Of a stretch of DNA of 64,000 nt, positions 1 through 7,816 are shown piece after piece (position 1 is the stretch's first letter; the number at the start of each line of letters is the position of its first letter). This DNA is from Eubacteriales bacterium (GTDB taxonomy: Bacteria > Bacillota > Clostridia > Christensenellales > UBA1242). The stretch is taken from contig JAHAXB010000016.1 in NCBI GenBank assembly GCA_018384735.1, positions 62,001 to 126,000 of the forward strand, in the 5' to 3' direction. The translations under genes and the position numbers were made by a program. The notes below the pieces were generated by a model, which was not told the origin of the DNA, did not search any database, and was given only the letters and a program-made list of their open reading frames with translations.

Positions 1-480
1 AATCGTATGCTTATTGACATCGACCTTACCGAACCCCAATGGCAATTCGCCATAGAAGTTAATTGGCTGTAAGTTCAATCGGATACCGCGCCAATCACCT
101 TTATCGGTAACATTTACACAAGTATCATACGCCACGCCATTACCACTAACAAAGTTTACCGCGTGACAAGAATGTGCAGTACGTAAGTAATACGGCGAAG
201 AACCATTATCATACACCGAAATCCCATTCCCAATCGCATAAGCTGTTGCCGTCATGCAACGTTCCCCTTCCGGTAACTTTTGGAAGTCCTCTAATGAATG
301 CACATAAACATAATCCGTCGTATTCATTTTCGGATTTCCCATTTTATAGTTATTGTCTGTATTACCAATTTCCACCGGTAATAAATTCGGCATCAAGTCA
401 ACCATTGTTAAGCGTTGTTTTTTCAACCCCATTGAGGTGAAAAGTCCTTGCATAAATTTACTTACTTTATTCGTTGTCAT
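1..480 (-). CDS. hypothetical protein, 3' end outside window
   Basis: The first 160 codons of an unrecognised protein are open to the window edge, so the C-terminus is missing. It starts MTTNKVSKFMQGLF and has no signal peptide or obvious membrane segment. The start is supported by a Shine-Dalgarno sequence (GGAAGAGGA) about 11 bases upstream. The residues are rich in Asn, Gly and Tyr, as in extracellular or phage-like proteins, but I recognise no domain. It is transcribed in the same direction as rarA, 113 bases away, from its own promoter. Confidence 0.6.
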   Translation of the reverse strand, partial: MTTNKVSKFMQGLFTSMGLKKQRLTMVDLMPNLLPVEIGNTDNNYKMGNPKMNTTDYVYVHSLEDFQKLPEGERCMTATAYAIGNGISVYDNGSSPYYLRTAHSCHAVNFVSGNGVAYDTCVNVTDKGDWRGIRLNLQPINFYGELPLGFGKVDVNKHTI

Positions 481-505
481 GATAAAGTTTTCCTCTTCCA
501 TCTTT

Positions 506-535
506 ATTTTATCATAACCGTTCTACACAAATCAA
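506..535 (-). promoter_or_regulatory. sigma-A-type promoter for the gene ending the window's left edge
   Basis: On the minus strand, TTGATT and TAAAAT are separated by 18 bases. The predicted transcript has a leader of about 20 bases that contains the Shine-Dalgarno site, unlike the leaderless promoters common in this window. Confidence 0.5.
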
Positions 536-593
536 GACCCGGCACAAAGATTTTTTATCAATTACATTGGCTTCGCGTGCGGATGAAGCCATA

Positions 594-1832
594 TCATTCC
601 ATCTTGTTTTTCTTTTCATCGAAGTACACGCGGTCTTTCAAACTGTCAGGTAAATATTGCTGTTCCACGTAACCGCCGAAGTCGTGCGGATACTTGTAAA
701 ACTTACTGGCCTCGGTATGGTTCTTCAAATATTCCGGTATTTTATCATCAGCATGATTTAGCGCGTCATCAATCGCACGGTCCATGGCAACTACCACGCG
801 GTTATCTTTGGGTGCTCGACAAACATAGACAATGGCTTGGGTCAACGCCAAATTACCTTCCGGCATACCTAAGTTATCCAGCGCATACAAAGCCGAACAA
901 GCTTGTACCATGGCTTGCGGGTCAACCAAACCCACATCCTCGCTAGCGTGTACAATCAAACGACGCGCGATAATTTGCGGTTGCATTCCAGCCGCGATTA
1001 AACGGTTTGCATAATACAAAGCGGCGGTCGTATCACTGCCACGTAAGCTTTTGCAAAATGCACTGAGAATGTGATAGTACAATGTCTCATCTAAATTTAA
1101 AGCCTTTTGTTGCAAGCATTCCGCCGCCACATTTTGGTCAACGACAATCTCGCCGGCTTGATTAGGTTGACTGGTAATCGCACACAATTCCAAACCATTC
1201 AAGGCACTGCGTACATCGCCGCCACACGCTTTCGCAAAATAATTAAGTGCGGCGTCATCAACTTTCATCCGATAATCGCGTAAACCTTGCGGTGCCGACA
1301 AAGCCCGTTTTAACACATTTTTAATGTCATCTTCATTCAAGCGTTTGAACTCGAACACGGTACAGCGCGACACGATAGCACGCGTCATACTGAAACTTGG
1401 GTTTTCTGTTGTACAACCAATCAAGAGCAAATAACCAGCTTCTAAGGCGCCTAACAAGGAGTCGCTTTGCGCTTTGTTCCAACGGTGGCACTCGTCCAAC
1501 AATAAATAAGTCTTTTTTCCGCTGATTTCGAAATCGGCTTTTGCTTGTTGCATCACAGTCTTAACTTCGGCAACACCAGTCGAAACTGCGTTAATTTTAA
1601 CAAACTTAGCGTTACTGCTATCCGCAATAATTTGTGCCAAAGTTGTCTTACCCGTTCCGGGTGGTCCGAAGAAAATTACGCTAGGTACGCGACCCGCTTT
1701 AATCAAACGACGCAATAATTTGCCATCCGCTAATAAATGTTGTTGTCCGACAAATTCACTTAAAACTTGCGGGCGCATTCTCTCCGCCAACGGTTTTTGT
1801 GTTTGATGCAAATTATCGAACAAAGTTTCCAT
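594..1832 (-). CDS. rarA: replication-associated recombination protein RarA (MgsA), AAA+ ATPase
   Basis: RarA/MgsA is a clamp-loader-like AAA+ ATPase acting at stalled replication forks. The 412-residue length is normal for the family. Walker A (GPPGTGKTT) lies at residues 56-64, Walker B (LLLDECHRWN) at 110-119, sensor 1 (TTENPSF) at 141-147 and the arginine-finger motif (IVSRC) at 153-157. The C-terminal part carries the family's tetramerisation region, ending near YPHDFGG. Walker B has Cys and Trp where many relatives have Ile and Phe (DEIHRFN), a mild variation. No Shine-Dalgarno site precedes the ATG; a -10 hexamer ends 6 bases before it, suggesting a leaderless mRNA. Family assignment is firm. 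Confidence 0.95.
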   Translation of the reverse strand: METLFDNLHQTQKPLAERMRPQVLSEFVGQQHLLADGKLLRRLIKAGRVPSVIFFGPPGTGKTTLAQIIADSSNAKFVKINAVSTGVAEVKTVMQQAKADFEISGKKTYLLLDECHRWNKAQSDSLLGALEAGYLLLIGCTTENPSFSMTRAIVSRCTVFEFKRLNEDDIKNVLKRALSAPQGLRDYRMKVDDAALNYFAKACGGDVRSALNGLELCAITSQPNQAGEIVVDQNVAAECLQQKALNLDETLYYHILSAFCKSLRGSDTTAALYYANRLIAAGMQPQIIARRLIVHASEDVGLVDPQAMVQACSALYALDNLGMPEGNLALTQAIVYVCRAPKDNRVVVAMDRAIDDALNHADDKIPEYLKNHTEASKFYKYPHDFGGYVEQQYLPDSLKDRVYFDEKKNKME

Positions 1833-1838
1833 ATCTCA

Positions 1839-1868
1839 ATTAAACCATATTTTTCGGCACCCGCGCAA
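1839..1868 (-). promoter_or_regulatory. leaderless promoter of rarA
   Basis: Minus-strand TTGCGC, 18-base spacer, TTTAAT, then six bases to the ATG. The +1 position is expected at or next to the A of the start codon. Confidence 0.5.
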
Positions 1869-1876
1869 GTACAACC

Positions 1877-3115
1877 TCACAAGCGAATGTCATATTCATG
1901 ACCAACAATCAACGGTTCATTGATGTCATCTTGGTCAACATAAATACACGGGTCAACTTCCGGACTTTGCGCCGCCGTACGACAACGTGCTACGCCATCA
2001 ACCACAGAGTCACAAACCACATGCACCATCTGTCCGCGTTCGTTAGCAAGTTTAGTATCCAAGATGGCTTGTTGTACACGTTCCGCCGCCCGTAATCGCG
2101 CTCTCTTTACCGCTGCATTAACTTGTTCCATCACATACGCGGTTGTACCTTTTTCGCGCGAGTAAGCAAAGAAGCCCACATAGTCCAATTTCACTTTACG
2201 CAAGAAATCCAACAACTCGTTAAATTCCGCTTCGGTCTCGGTCGGAAAACCAACCATCATGGTTGCCCGCAAAGTTACCCCGGGAATCACGGTACGGATT
2301 TTTTCGATTAACGCGCGGTAAGTTTCGGCATCGCCACGGCGACCCATCAACTTCAAAATTCGCGCATTGCAATGTTGAAACGGAATATCCAAGTATTTTA
2401 CAATTCTGCTGTTAGTTGCAATTTCGGCGAGCAAACTATCCGTCAACAATTCCGGATAACAATAATGCAAACGTACCCGCTTTACACCATCAATCGCCGT
2501 AATCGCACGCAGTAATTCCACCAAATTAGTTTGAATATCAAAACCATACATCGTCACGTCTTGCGCCACTAAAATATATTCGGGAACACCTAAACTCGCG
2601 AAGTGTTGCACTTCGGACACAATTTCTGCCAACGGACGCGAAACATAGTTACCACGAATTAACGGTATCGTACAAAAAGCGCAACGGCGGTTACAACCAT
2701 CGGCGATTTTAATGTAGACATAACTGGACGGTGTGGATAATAATTTTTCGCCAGCAACGGCGGGTTTTTTAGTTAATTGTTCCGCCAATTTTTCGTAGTC
2801 CTTAGTTCCCCACCAAAGGTCGACTTCGGGCAATCCTTCTTTCAGAGCTTGTTCATTATTCGGCACAATACAACCACAAACAACTAATTGTGCGTGTGAT
2901 TTATGTGGCAACTTGGCGGTAATAGCATTGATACTTTCTTCGCGTGCACTGTTAATAAAGCCGCAAGTATTGACAATTAAAATATCGGCTTCGTCATCAT
3001 TGCCAATGATTTGACAACCAGCGCGTTGTAAATACCCAGCTAAAACTTCACTGTCGGCGCGGTTTTTATCGCATCCTAAGGTAGTAATGCAAACTTTCTT
3101 TGGTAATAAATTCAT
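1877..3115 (-). CDS. rimO: ribosomal protein S12 methylthiotransferase RimO (radical SAM)
   Basis: RimO adds a methylthio group to an aspartate of ribosomal protein S12. The order is an N-terminal UPF0004 domain with cluster cysteines C15, C51 and C80/C82, a radical SAM domain with C141, C145 and C148 (GCNRRCAFCTIP), and a C-terminal TRAM domain from about residue 345. The opening TTLGCDKNRADSEV is RimO-like rather than MiaB-like. The target Asp is present as D89 in the rpsL product of this window. The start codon lies 5 bases after a TATTAT -10 box, so the transcript is probably leaderless. MiaB is the main alternative and is less likely. Confidence 0.9.
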   Translation of the reverse strand: MNLLPKKVCITTLGCDKNRADSEVLAGYLQRAGCQIIGNDDEADILIVNTCGFINSAREESINAITAKLPHKSHAQLVVCGCIVPNNEQALKEGLPEVDLWWGTKDYEKLAEQLTKKPAVAGEKLLSTPSSYVYIKIADGCNRRCAFCTIPLIRGNYVSRPLAEIVSEVQHFASLGVPEYILVAQDVTMYGFDIQTNLVELLRAITAIDGVKRVRLHYCYPELLTDSLLAEIATNSRIVKYLDIPFQHCNARILKLMGRRGDAETYRALIEKIRTVIPGVTLRATMMVGFPTETEAEFNELLDFLRKVKLDYVGFFAYSREKGTTAYVMEQVNAAVKRARLRAAERVQQAILDTKLANERGQMVHVVCDSVVDGVARCRTAAQSPEVDPCIYVDQDDINEPLIVGHEYDIRL

Positions 3116-3116
3116 A

Positions 3117-3148
3117 TTGCATAATAACGCGTTTTCGCGTATAATTCA
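3117..3148. promoter_or_regulatory. interlocked divergent promoters of rimO and tRNA-Glu
   Basis: Plus strand: TTGCAT (3117-3122), 17 bases, TATAAT (3140-3145), firing toward the tRNA. Minus strand: TTGAAT (3143-3148), 17 bases, TATTAT (3121-3126), firing toward rimO. Each -35 overlaps the other promoter's -10, so two polymerases could not bind together. Confidence 0.6.
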
Positions 3149-3161
3149 AGTTGTAAATCAT

Positions 3162-3180
3162 GCTCCGTAGAAAACGGAGC
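3162..3180 (+). other. hairpin in the 5' leader of pre-tRNA-Glu
   Basis: A perfect 7-bp stem (GCTCCGT / ACGGAGC) with a 5-base loop lies 12 bases before the tRNA. Its 5' arm repeats the first six bases of the mature tRNA (GCTCCG), so it could compete with the acceptor stem or help processing; that role is inferred. Confidence 0.45.
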
Positions 3181-3192
3181 GGATGACAATAA

Positions 3193-3267
3193 GCTCCGAT
3201 GGTCAAGCGGTTAAGACGGCGCCCTCTCACGGCGCAATCCCGGGTTCGATTCCCGGTCGGAGTACCA
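3193..3267 (+). tRNA. tRNA-Glu (anticodon CTC), CCA encoded
   Basis: A full cloverleaf can be drawn. The acceptor stem GCTCCGA pairs with TCGGAGT (first pair G-T). The anticodon stem GCGCC/GGCGC encloses loop CTCTCAC with anticodon CTC, reading GAG. The T arm is CCGGG-TTCGATT-CCCGG. Discriminator A is followed by an encoded CCA at 3265-3267. A TTGCAT-N17-TATAAT promoter lies 47 bases upstream. The 3' end of a glycine-rich cassette on the other strand begins only three bases after CCA. Confidence 0.97.
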
Positions 3268-3270
3268 AAA

Positions 3271-3323
3271 TTTTCAGGCCCCACCCCGTGCCAACTCTTC
3301 CCATCCTCACTCACGCTATATAC
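3271..3323 (-). repeat. cassette 3' common end, copy 1
   Basis: This matches 26777-26829 almost base for base and encodes the SEDGKSWHGVGPE terminus. The two copies diverge soon after toward the variable middle. It starts three bases after the encoded CCA of tRNA-Glu. Confidence 0.75.
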
Positions 3324-4221
3324 CCAGCCCGCACGAATGCCACAGTCGTAATTCGTCATAATACTGTTTGTCTGCTGCAATGCCGTCGTCGGTGTATATA
3401 CTGTTGTCATAGAATTCACAAGTACCGCTTCCTCGCCATACTCCTTAACCACGTCATCCAACTTACCACTGGGGTCTAGACGTCTAAAAAACACCCCACC
3501 TTTCCAATTATACCCCGGTTCTTTTCCCCTCTGAATATCTCCAGCGTACAACGGATAACACCACGGCGTACAACTACCGCCACCTGCGACGGCATTTCCA
3601 ACGCTATCACTCGCTCCGCCATTATACCACCCTGCGCCACCACCAACACCGTTTGAATAATAATTATTGTTGGTAGTTGCAATATCACTGCCCGAACCTC
3701 TATACCCATTCCTTGTCTGTGTTGCTGGCATCCCGCCAGACAAAAATCCAGAACCAGCTGCTATTGCATCACAAGTTTTACCCCAGGTATCTATTTCGTA
3801 TCCAGCGAACACCGCATCACAACGCCTTTCAATTCCTTCGATTTGCGCATCACTTATATAATACGGTGAATCTTTCATCCAGTTCAAACTAGGATGATAC
3901 ACATTCCCCGCTCCAGCACCACCCGCCATAGCGTCATGTAAACCAGTATAAGTGCCTGGTAATGCAAAATTCGTTTGGACAACAGTTTTTCCACCACCAT
4001 TGGCATATGCACCGTAGCCACCATCAATACTCGTACTAACCGACATAGTTTTACCCTTATAAAAGGCAATACAGGTTGCACACGTTCCGCCGAACGTATT
4101 CGTGTCTGAATAGTATTTACTTTCGCCCCAAAAAATCACCATCCAGGTCCCGTCGTTAAAACTTAACGTCGTCGTTTCGCCAGCCTTTCCATCTCGCAAA
4201 AATCCGTCCTGCCCCGTATAA

Positions 4222-4341
4222 TCCACCGTAGCAGCATTAAGGTTAATAGTATTAGAGGAGTTATACCTATATAGTACATCATAGACAGCAGTAAAAAGCG
4301 CGCCTGCGGCAATGATTATCCCCACGACTAGGATGAACGCT
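4222..4341 (-). repeat. cassette 5' common end, copy 1
   Basis: A 120-base stretch matching 27821-27940 with about four mismatches by eye. It encodes the hydrophobic N-terminus and SSNTINLNAATVD. The 36 bases at 4306-4341 are identical in three places in this window (also 11725-11760 and 27905-27940). Confidence 0.8.
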
Positions 4342-4343
4342 TT

Positions 4344-5411
4344 TTATCTTACTTTATCTGCCACGCGCATTTGGTCTAAATCTTTACCGACGCTTTGATA
4401 CAATTCTTTTAAGAAAACTTGGTTCAAAAATTTACCGCCGCTTAATTCTTCCGTATGCACATTGGTTTCCACAATTCCTTCGGTATCCAACTTTAATTGC
4501 AAACGCTCATTGGCTTTTATACTATCCAGCGCTAACTTTTCAAATTGGGCTTGTGGTTCCAACTGGCACGGGAAAATACCATAGCACAAAATACTGCCGT
4601 CACGAGTTCTGACCACATGGCAGGGTTCACATTTGAACCAATACGGTTTACCCAGTTTCACGGTCGTACCGCCCATAAACTGACCATTTGTCAATTTATA
4701 GTCACCGCAACAATCGGGGCGACGCACGGTTTTCGCGCACGCAAAATTTTTACGCACATAATCGACACCTTGATAAGTGAAACGCGGACAAACCACTGGG
4801 GCAATCGCCTCATCCAAACTGCAATTACGAGTGGTTGCCGAATCCGCGGTACGCGTAGCAACACCATCCACGGTAAAAGTACCGGTCTGTTGCAGTTGTC
4901 CACGCTTCATTAAACTTTCCAATTTTTTAGACAGCTGCGAACCGGCATAGGATTGTGGTACCGTGGGAATTTGGTCGCCAATTTTCATTACACCCATTTC
5001 CACTCCGTGATAGCGCAGGTCAGGTTCCACCGTCATGCCCGCAGTTTCCGGATGAACAAACTTTAACGAAAACAACAAAGCATGGTCGCCGGCAAAACAA
5101 TTCAAGTTAGCATCATCGACATATTCCAAGTTTCGGTTATTGCTGGGAAATTTTCCCTTAATCAAGAAAGCATAACCACCATCTCTTTTCTTTTGGCAAA
5201 CCACCGTGCTGGTCGCCGCATAAGCGCAATTCAAGTTCGCTTCGTCCGGCTTCCATTCATTGCGTAATTTTAAGACATCTTGCTTTTCACTATAAAAGAA
5301 TTCGCGGAAACGGGCGCCACAAGCCACCGCAAAATCCGACGCTAAAATTGTGCGTCCCGCCAATTCATTCGCACTCGGCAAAACAACTTTGATAAATTTA
5401 TTTGAACTCAT
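4344..5411 (-). CDS. hypothetical protein with DUF6273-like WFKCEP segment
   Basis: A 355-residue soluble protein without signal peptide. The segment YWFKCEPCHVVRTRDGSILC resembles the WFKVEPI-WRVL core of DUF6273-type proteins, so a distant relationship is possible but not certain. It is cysteine-rich (PDCCGDY, KCEPC, FPCQ). I chose MSSNKF as start rather than an upstream ATG because a TTGAAA-N17-TATATT promoter ends six bases before it, predicting a leaderless mRNA. The last codons, DKVR then TAA, coincide with the degenerate beginning of cassette copy 1 (VRKKAFIL in copy 2), so its 3' end may have been made by cassette fusion plus a stop mutation. Confidence 0.65.
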   Translation of the reverse strand: MSSNKFIKVVLPSANELAGRTILASDFAVACGARFREFFYSEKQDVLKLRNEWKPDEANLNCAYAATSTVVCQKKRDGGYAFLIKGKFPSNNRNLEYVDDANLNCFAGDHALLFSLKFVHPETAGMTVEPDLRYHGVEMGVMKIGDQIPTVPQSYAGSQLSKKLESLMKRGQLQQTGTFTVDGVATRTADSATTRNCSLDEAIAPVVCPRFTYQGVDYVRKNFACAKTVRRPDCCGDYKLTNGQFMGGTTVKLGKPYWFKCEPCHVVRTRDGSILCYGIFPCQLEPQAQFEKLALDSIKANERLQLKLDTEGIVETNVHTEELSGGKFLNQVFLKELYQSVGKDLDQMRVADKVR

Positions 5412-5417
5412 GTTATT

Positions 5418-5446
5418 AATATACCGCATCCGAAACCACTTTTCAA
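5418..5446 (-). promoter_or_regulatory. leaderless promoter of the WFKCEP protein
   Basis: Minus strand TTGAAA (5441-5446), 17-base spacer, TATATT (5418-5423), six bases to ATG. The -35 and -10 both match the sigma-A consensus well. Confidence 0.6.
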
Positions 5447-5456
5447 GATACCCAAA

Positions 5457-5490
5457 CAAAAAAAGTCCGCAATTTACGGACTTCTTTTTT
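5457..5490 (-). terminator. bidirectional intrinsic terminator
   Basis: Stem AAGTCCG/CGGACTT (7 bp), loop of 7, flanked by A-rich and T-rich tracts on both sides. It lies just after the MMPL relic on the minus strand. Confidence 0.75.
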
Positions 5491-5500
5491 GACGCGGCGA

Positions 5501-6447
5501 TTATTTCTGCGCTTTCTCTTCGTGGTAAAATTTAGTTTTAATTGAAGTCTTTTTGATGACCCGATCGCAAATCATTAAGCATTGCGGTAAAACACCCAAA
5601 ATCATCAAGATGGAAATTAAGCAGCCACACGACGACAACAACAAACCCAAATCCGCGACAATGGAAACCTTAGAAACCAAACCGATAATCAAAGTCGCCA
5701 AGACCAAAATTGAGCCCGAAGTTAAAATCGTGGAAATTGATGACGACATCGCCTGCGACATTGCAGTTTTCATGTCTTGTTGTTTTCTGTTATTGATGTA
5801 GTTGTTGGTCAACAAAATACCGTAATCGATAGTCGCGCCCATTTGTACGCACATGACCACCATGTAGCAAATGAAGAAGATTTCGTTGCCCGTCATGGTC
5901 GAAATACCCATCGTAACCCAAATCGCGCCTTGAATTAACAAGGTCAACAAAACTGGCATAAATACGGACTTGAACGTAATTGCGATAATCAACAAGTTGG
6001 TTAAGAATTCGGATTCTACCGAGCCACCATTTAACGAAAATTCATATCCGCTCAACGCTTCACGAATTTGATCCAAAGTGTCGTACGAAGCCGTATCGAA
6101 GTTACCGGTCGTCAAGAACACTTTGTACAACACTTTTCCCGTGTCTTGGTGGTAATACTCAATAACCGAAGCCACGCCGTCAACTTTTCCAGTTTGGCTT
6201 TAATTTCAGCCACTTGTTCAGCCGATTTCACTTCGCTGACCATGGCCTGACATTGACCCACACTGCCGAATTCGTTTTCCATTACTTCCAACGCTTCGGT
6301 CGACGAAGAATTTTTATCCAAATATTGCATCAAGTTGTAATTAATGTTTACATGTTGCATCTTGAAGCAGGACGCCACAACTGCCAAAATGAAGATAGCC
6401 AACAAGAAGTAACGACCTTTCACAATCAACGAACTAAGTTTTTTCAT
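5501..6447 (-). pseudogene. MMPL/RND-family exporter, internally deleted and frameshifted
   Basis: The N-terminal part (MKKLSSLIVKGRYFLLAI through GSVGQCQAMVSEVKSAEQ) is the start of an MMPL exporter: one membrane helix and the first outer loop. The frame then breaks near 6188, where GGAAAAGTT appears to have lost one A; with five A's the protein continues as EKVDGVASVIEYYHQDTG. After that loop the sequence jumps to the family's final helix bundle (ITFKSVFMPVLL, ATIDYGILLTNNYINNR). About half of a normal 700-residue-plus protein is therefore missing. A good Shine-Dalgarno site (AAGGAG) survives. Loss is probably recent, since both halves are otherwise open. Confidence 0.8.
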
Positions 6448-6527
6448 TTTCTTACCGCTCCTTATTTTTTTACTACAGCAATAGAAATAATTATACAACT
6501 GTTAAATTTTCTATTGATTAGTTGACA

Positions 6528-6552
6528 ACTTTATTCTATTATAGAAATAAGT
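6528..6552. promoter_or_regulatory. candidate TetR operator
   Basis: An imperfect palindrome with core TTCTAT-T-ATAGAA and outer arms ACTT/AAGT lies between the divergent MMPL relic and the TetR gene. A TTGACA hexamer overlaps its left side. Its position and symmetry fit autoregulation by the neighbouring TetR; binding is inferred. Confidence 0.45.
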
Positions 6553-6621
6553 CAACCGATTTAATTCACACCAAAGTTTGAATTTGTTGGCATAATTATA
6601 CAAAAAAAGAAGTGTATCATT

Positions 6622-7215
6622 ATGGAATTTAAAGAGGACTTAAGAATTCAAAAAACGCGTCGCGATTTACGCAAAGTAATTTTGGAATTATTAAAACAAA
6701 ACCCGCTGGAAAAAATTTCCGTCAAAGAAATCTGCGACCGCGCCATGGTCAACCGGATTACTTTTTATAAATATTACGAAGATAAATATTTACTGCTTGA
6801 TGACGCCTTGAATGAAATTAAAGATACTTTACTGAACAGCGTTTCTCGGAACGAGAAATTCACTTCAATTGACGAAGCGTCGACTTATTTGGTCAATGTT
6901 TTGGAAATGGTCGTTAAGTACATTGAAGACAACATCGACTTCGTGTACGCTCTAGAACAAAACTCCAGCATGAAATTGATTAACATTATTACTTTCGTTT
7001 GTGAATCGGGTATCAATGATTTGTTGACCGAGATTAACAAAATTAAACCGCTAAAATATTCCATTCCGGTCACAGCGTCCTTTATTTACGGTGGTTTTGT
7101 TTCCGCATTGACTTATTTAATTCATCACAAAAACACCAATTACAAAGCCGAATTGAATATGTTAATTGACGACTTAAAATCCAACATTTTCAAAATCGAA
7201 TTTTTGTACAAATAA
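6622..7215 (+). CDS. TetR/AcrR family transcriptional regulator
   Basis: A 197-residue regulator with an N-terminal TetR helix-turn-helix at about residues 15-60 (ISVKEICDRAMVNRITFYKYYEDKYLLL). The variable helical C-terminus should bind a ligand. It stands opposite an MMPL exporter relic, the classical arrangement for an efflux repressor. The regulator is intact although its likely target is broken. The ATG has a weak GAAG-type ribosome site. Confidence 0.9.
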   Translation: MEFKEDLRIQKTRRDLRKVILELLKQNPLEKISVKEICDRAMVNRITFYKYYEDKYLLLDDALNEIKDTLLNSVSRNEKFTSIDEASTYLVNVLEMVVKYIEDNIDFVYALEQNSSMKLINIITFVCESGINDLLTEINKIKPLKYSIPVTASFIYGGFVSALTYLIHHKNTNYKAELNMLIDDLKSNIFKIEFLYK

Positions 7216-7224
7216 GCTTCTACC

Positions 7225-7245
7225 TTCACTATTCACTTTTCACTT
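7225..7245. repeat. heptamer array, 3 units (TTCACTW)
   Basis: Three exact tandem heptamers TTCACTA-TTCACTT-TTCACTT. The last unit supplies the TGA stop codon of the minus-strand gene ending at 7240. Confidence 0.8.
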
Positions 7246-7500
7246 TATCTGGTCTTGCTCTTGCTGTCCACACTGCATGTGCGATGCGATGTAATCATAC
7301 AATTGCGATACGGTCGCGCTTTGTAAATTATACAATCCGTACAAATCCATGAATTCCAATAGTTTGTCGCCATAACGATCACTACGGTCTGATATGTACT
7401 GAATCAATTTAGATTTTTCAGTCTCATCTTGTTCGTTTTGTTGTGTGTTGTTTTGTTGTTTAAGGGTTACCTGACCGGGGCGAAAAAATTTTAACTTCAT
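7240..7500 (-). CDS. small hypothetical protein, YGDKL-motif paralogue A
   Basis: An 86-residue protein with a charged Gln-rich N-terminal third and a helical C-terminal half containing RYGDKLLEFMDLYGLYNL and QLYDYI. It shares this core with its upstream neighbour (7576-7797), so the two are tandem duplicates. I do not recognise the family. The start MKLKFF is preferred over an in-frame upstream ATG because the terminator of the neighbour and a TATAAA box (6 bases before ATG) lie between. Its stop codon is formed by a heptamer repeat. Confidence 0.6.
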   Translation of the reverse strand: MKLKFFRPGQVTLKQQNNTQQNEQDETEKSKLIQYISDRSDRYGDKLLEFMDLYGLYNLQSATVSQLYDYIASHMQCGQQEQDQIK

Positions 7501-7534
7501 AGTATATTTATATGCATAACCAACCGTAAATATG

Positions 7535-7560
7535 AAAAAAAAGCCAGCGTAAACTGGCTT
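7535..7560 (-). terminator. intrinsic terminator of YGDKL paralogue B
   Basis: Stem AAGCCAG/CTGGCTT with a 6-base loop followed on the minus strand by a run of T. It ends the fusA-side operon before paralogue A. Confidence 0.8.
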
Positions 7561-7575
7561 AATCGACAAAAATTG

Positions 7576-7797
7576 TTACATGGTTTTTTCGGGCGGAACG
7601 GGCTGCAAGTGCGCATATTTAATATATTCGTTCAGCTGTTCCTTGGTTGCCTCGCGCAAACCGTAAAGGTGATACATTCCCAAAAACTCGATAAGCTTAT
7701 CGCCGTATTTACTACTGTTATTCGAAATCAAATCAATTAAATCCCACTTAGAAAGTTTGTCCGTGTTACCTACGCAACAGGTTTTTCGTTTTTCCAT
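7576..7797 (-). CDS. small hypothetical protein, YGDKL-motif paralogue B
   Basis: A 73-residue protein, probably helical, with the core SKYGDKLIEFLGMYHLYGL and QLNEYI also found in paralogue A downstream. A strong GAGGAGG ribosome site precedes the ATG. It lies 19 bases downstream of fusA and is probably co-transcribed with it. Cys-Cys near residue 7 is not shared with the paralogue. Function unknown; the LREAT-QL-EYI tail recalls small helical interaction domains but this is weak. Confidence 0.6.
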   Translation of the reverse strand: MEKRKTCCVGNTDKLSKWDLIDLISNNSSKYGDKLIEFLGMYHLYGLREATKEQLNEYIKYAHLQPVPPEKTM

Positions 7798-7816
7798 AGA
7801 TTCCTCCTCTAACTAA

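Larger units (their letters stand above)
3066..4325 (-). pseudogene. glycine-rich surface-protein cassette, copy 1 (damaged, reads through antisense tRNA-Glu)
   Basis: Homologous to the cassette near 27-28 kb: a hydrophobic N-terminus (FILVVGIIIAAGALFTAVYD), a glycine-rich middle, the motif GGSCTPWCYP and a common end GWVYSVSEDGKSWHGVGPE. The homologous DNA spans 3271-4341. Two defects suggest a non-functional or silent copy. An in-frame TAA replaces the codon just before the hydrophobic segment, leaving only an internal GTG start without a ribosome site. At the 3' end the frame runs on through the antisense of tRNA-Glu and into the start of rimO before stopping, adding about 68 unrelated residues. 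A donor for recombination is possible but unproven. Confidence 0.6.

Noticed and set aside
3476-4081. Alternative-frame ORFs inside cassette copy 1
   Set aside because: Only the frame homologous to copy 2 gives a protein-like sequence.
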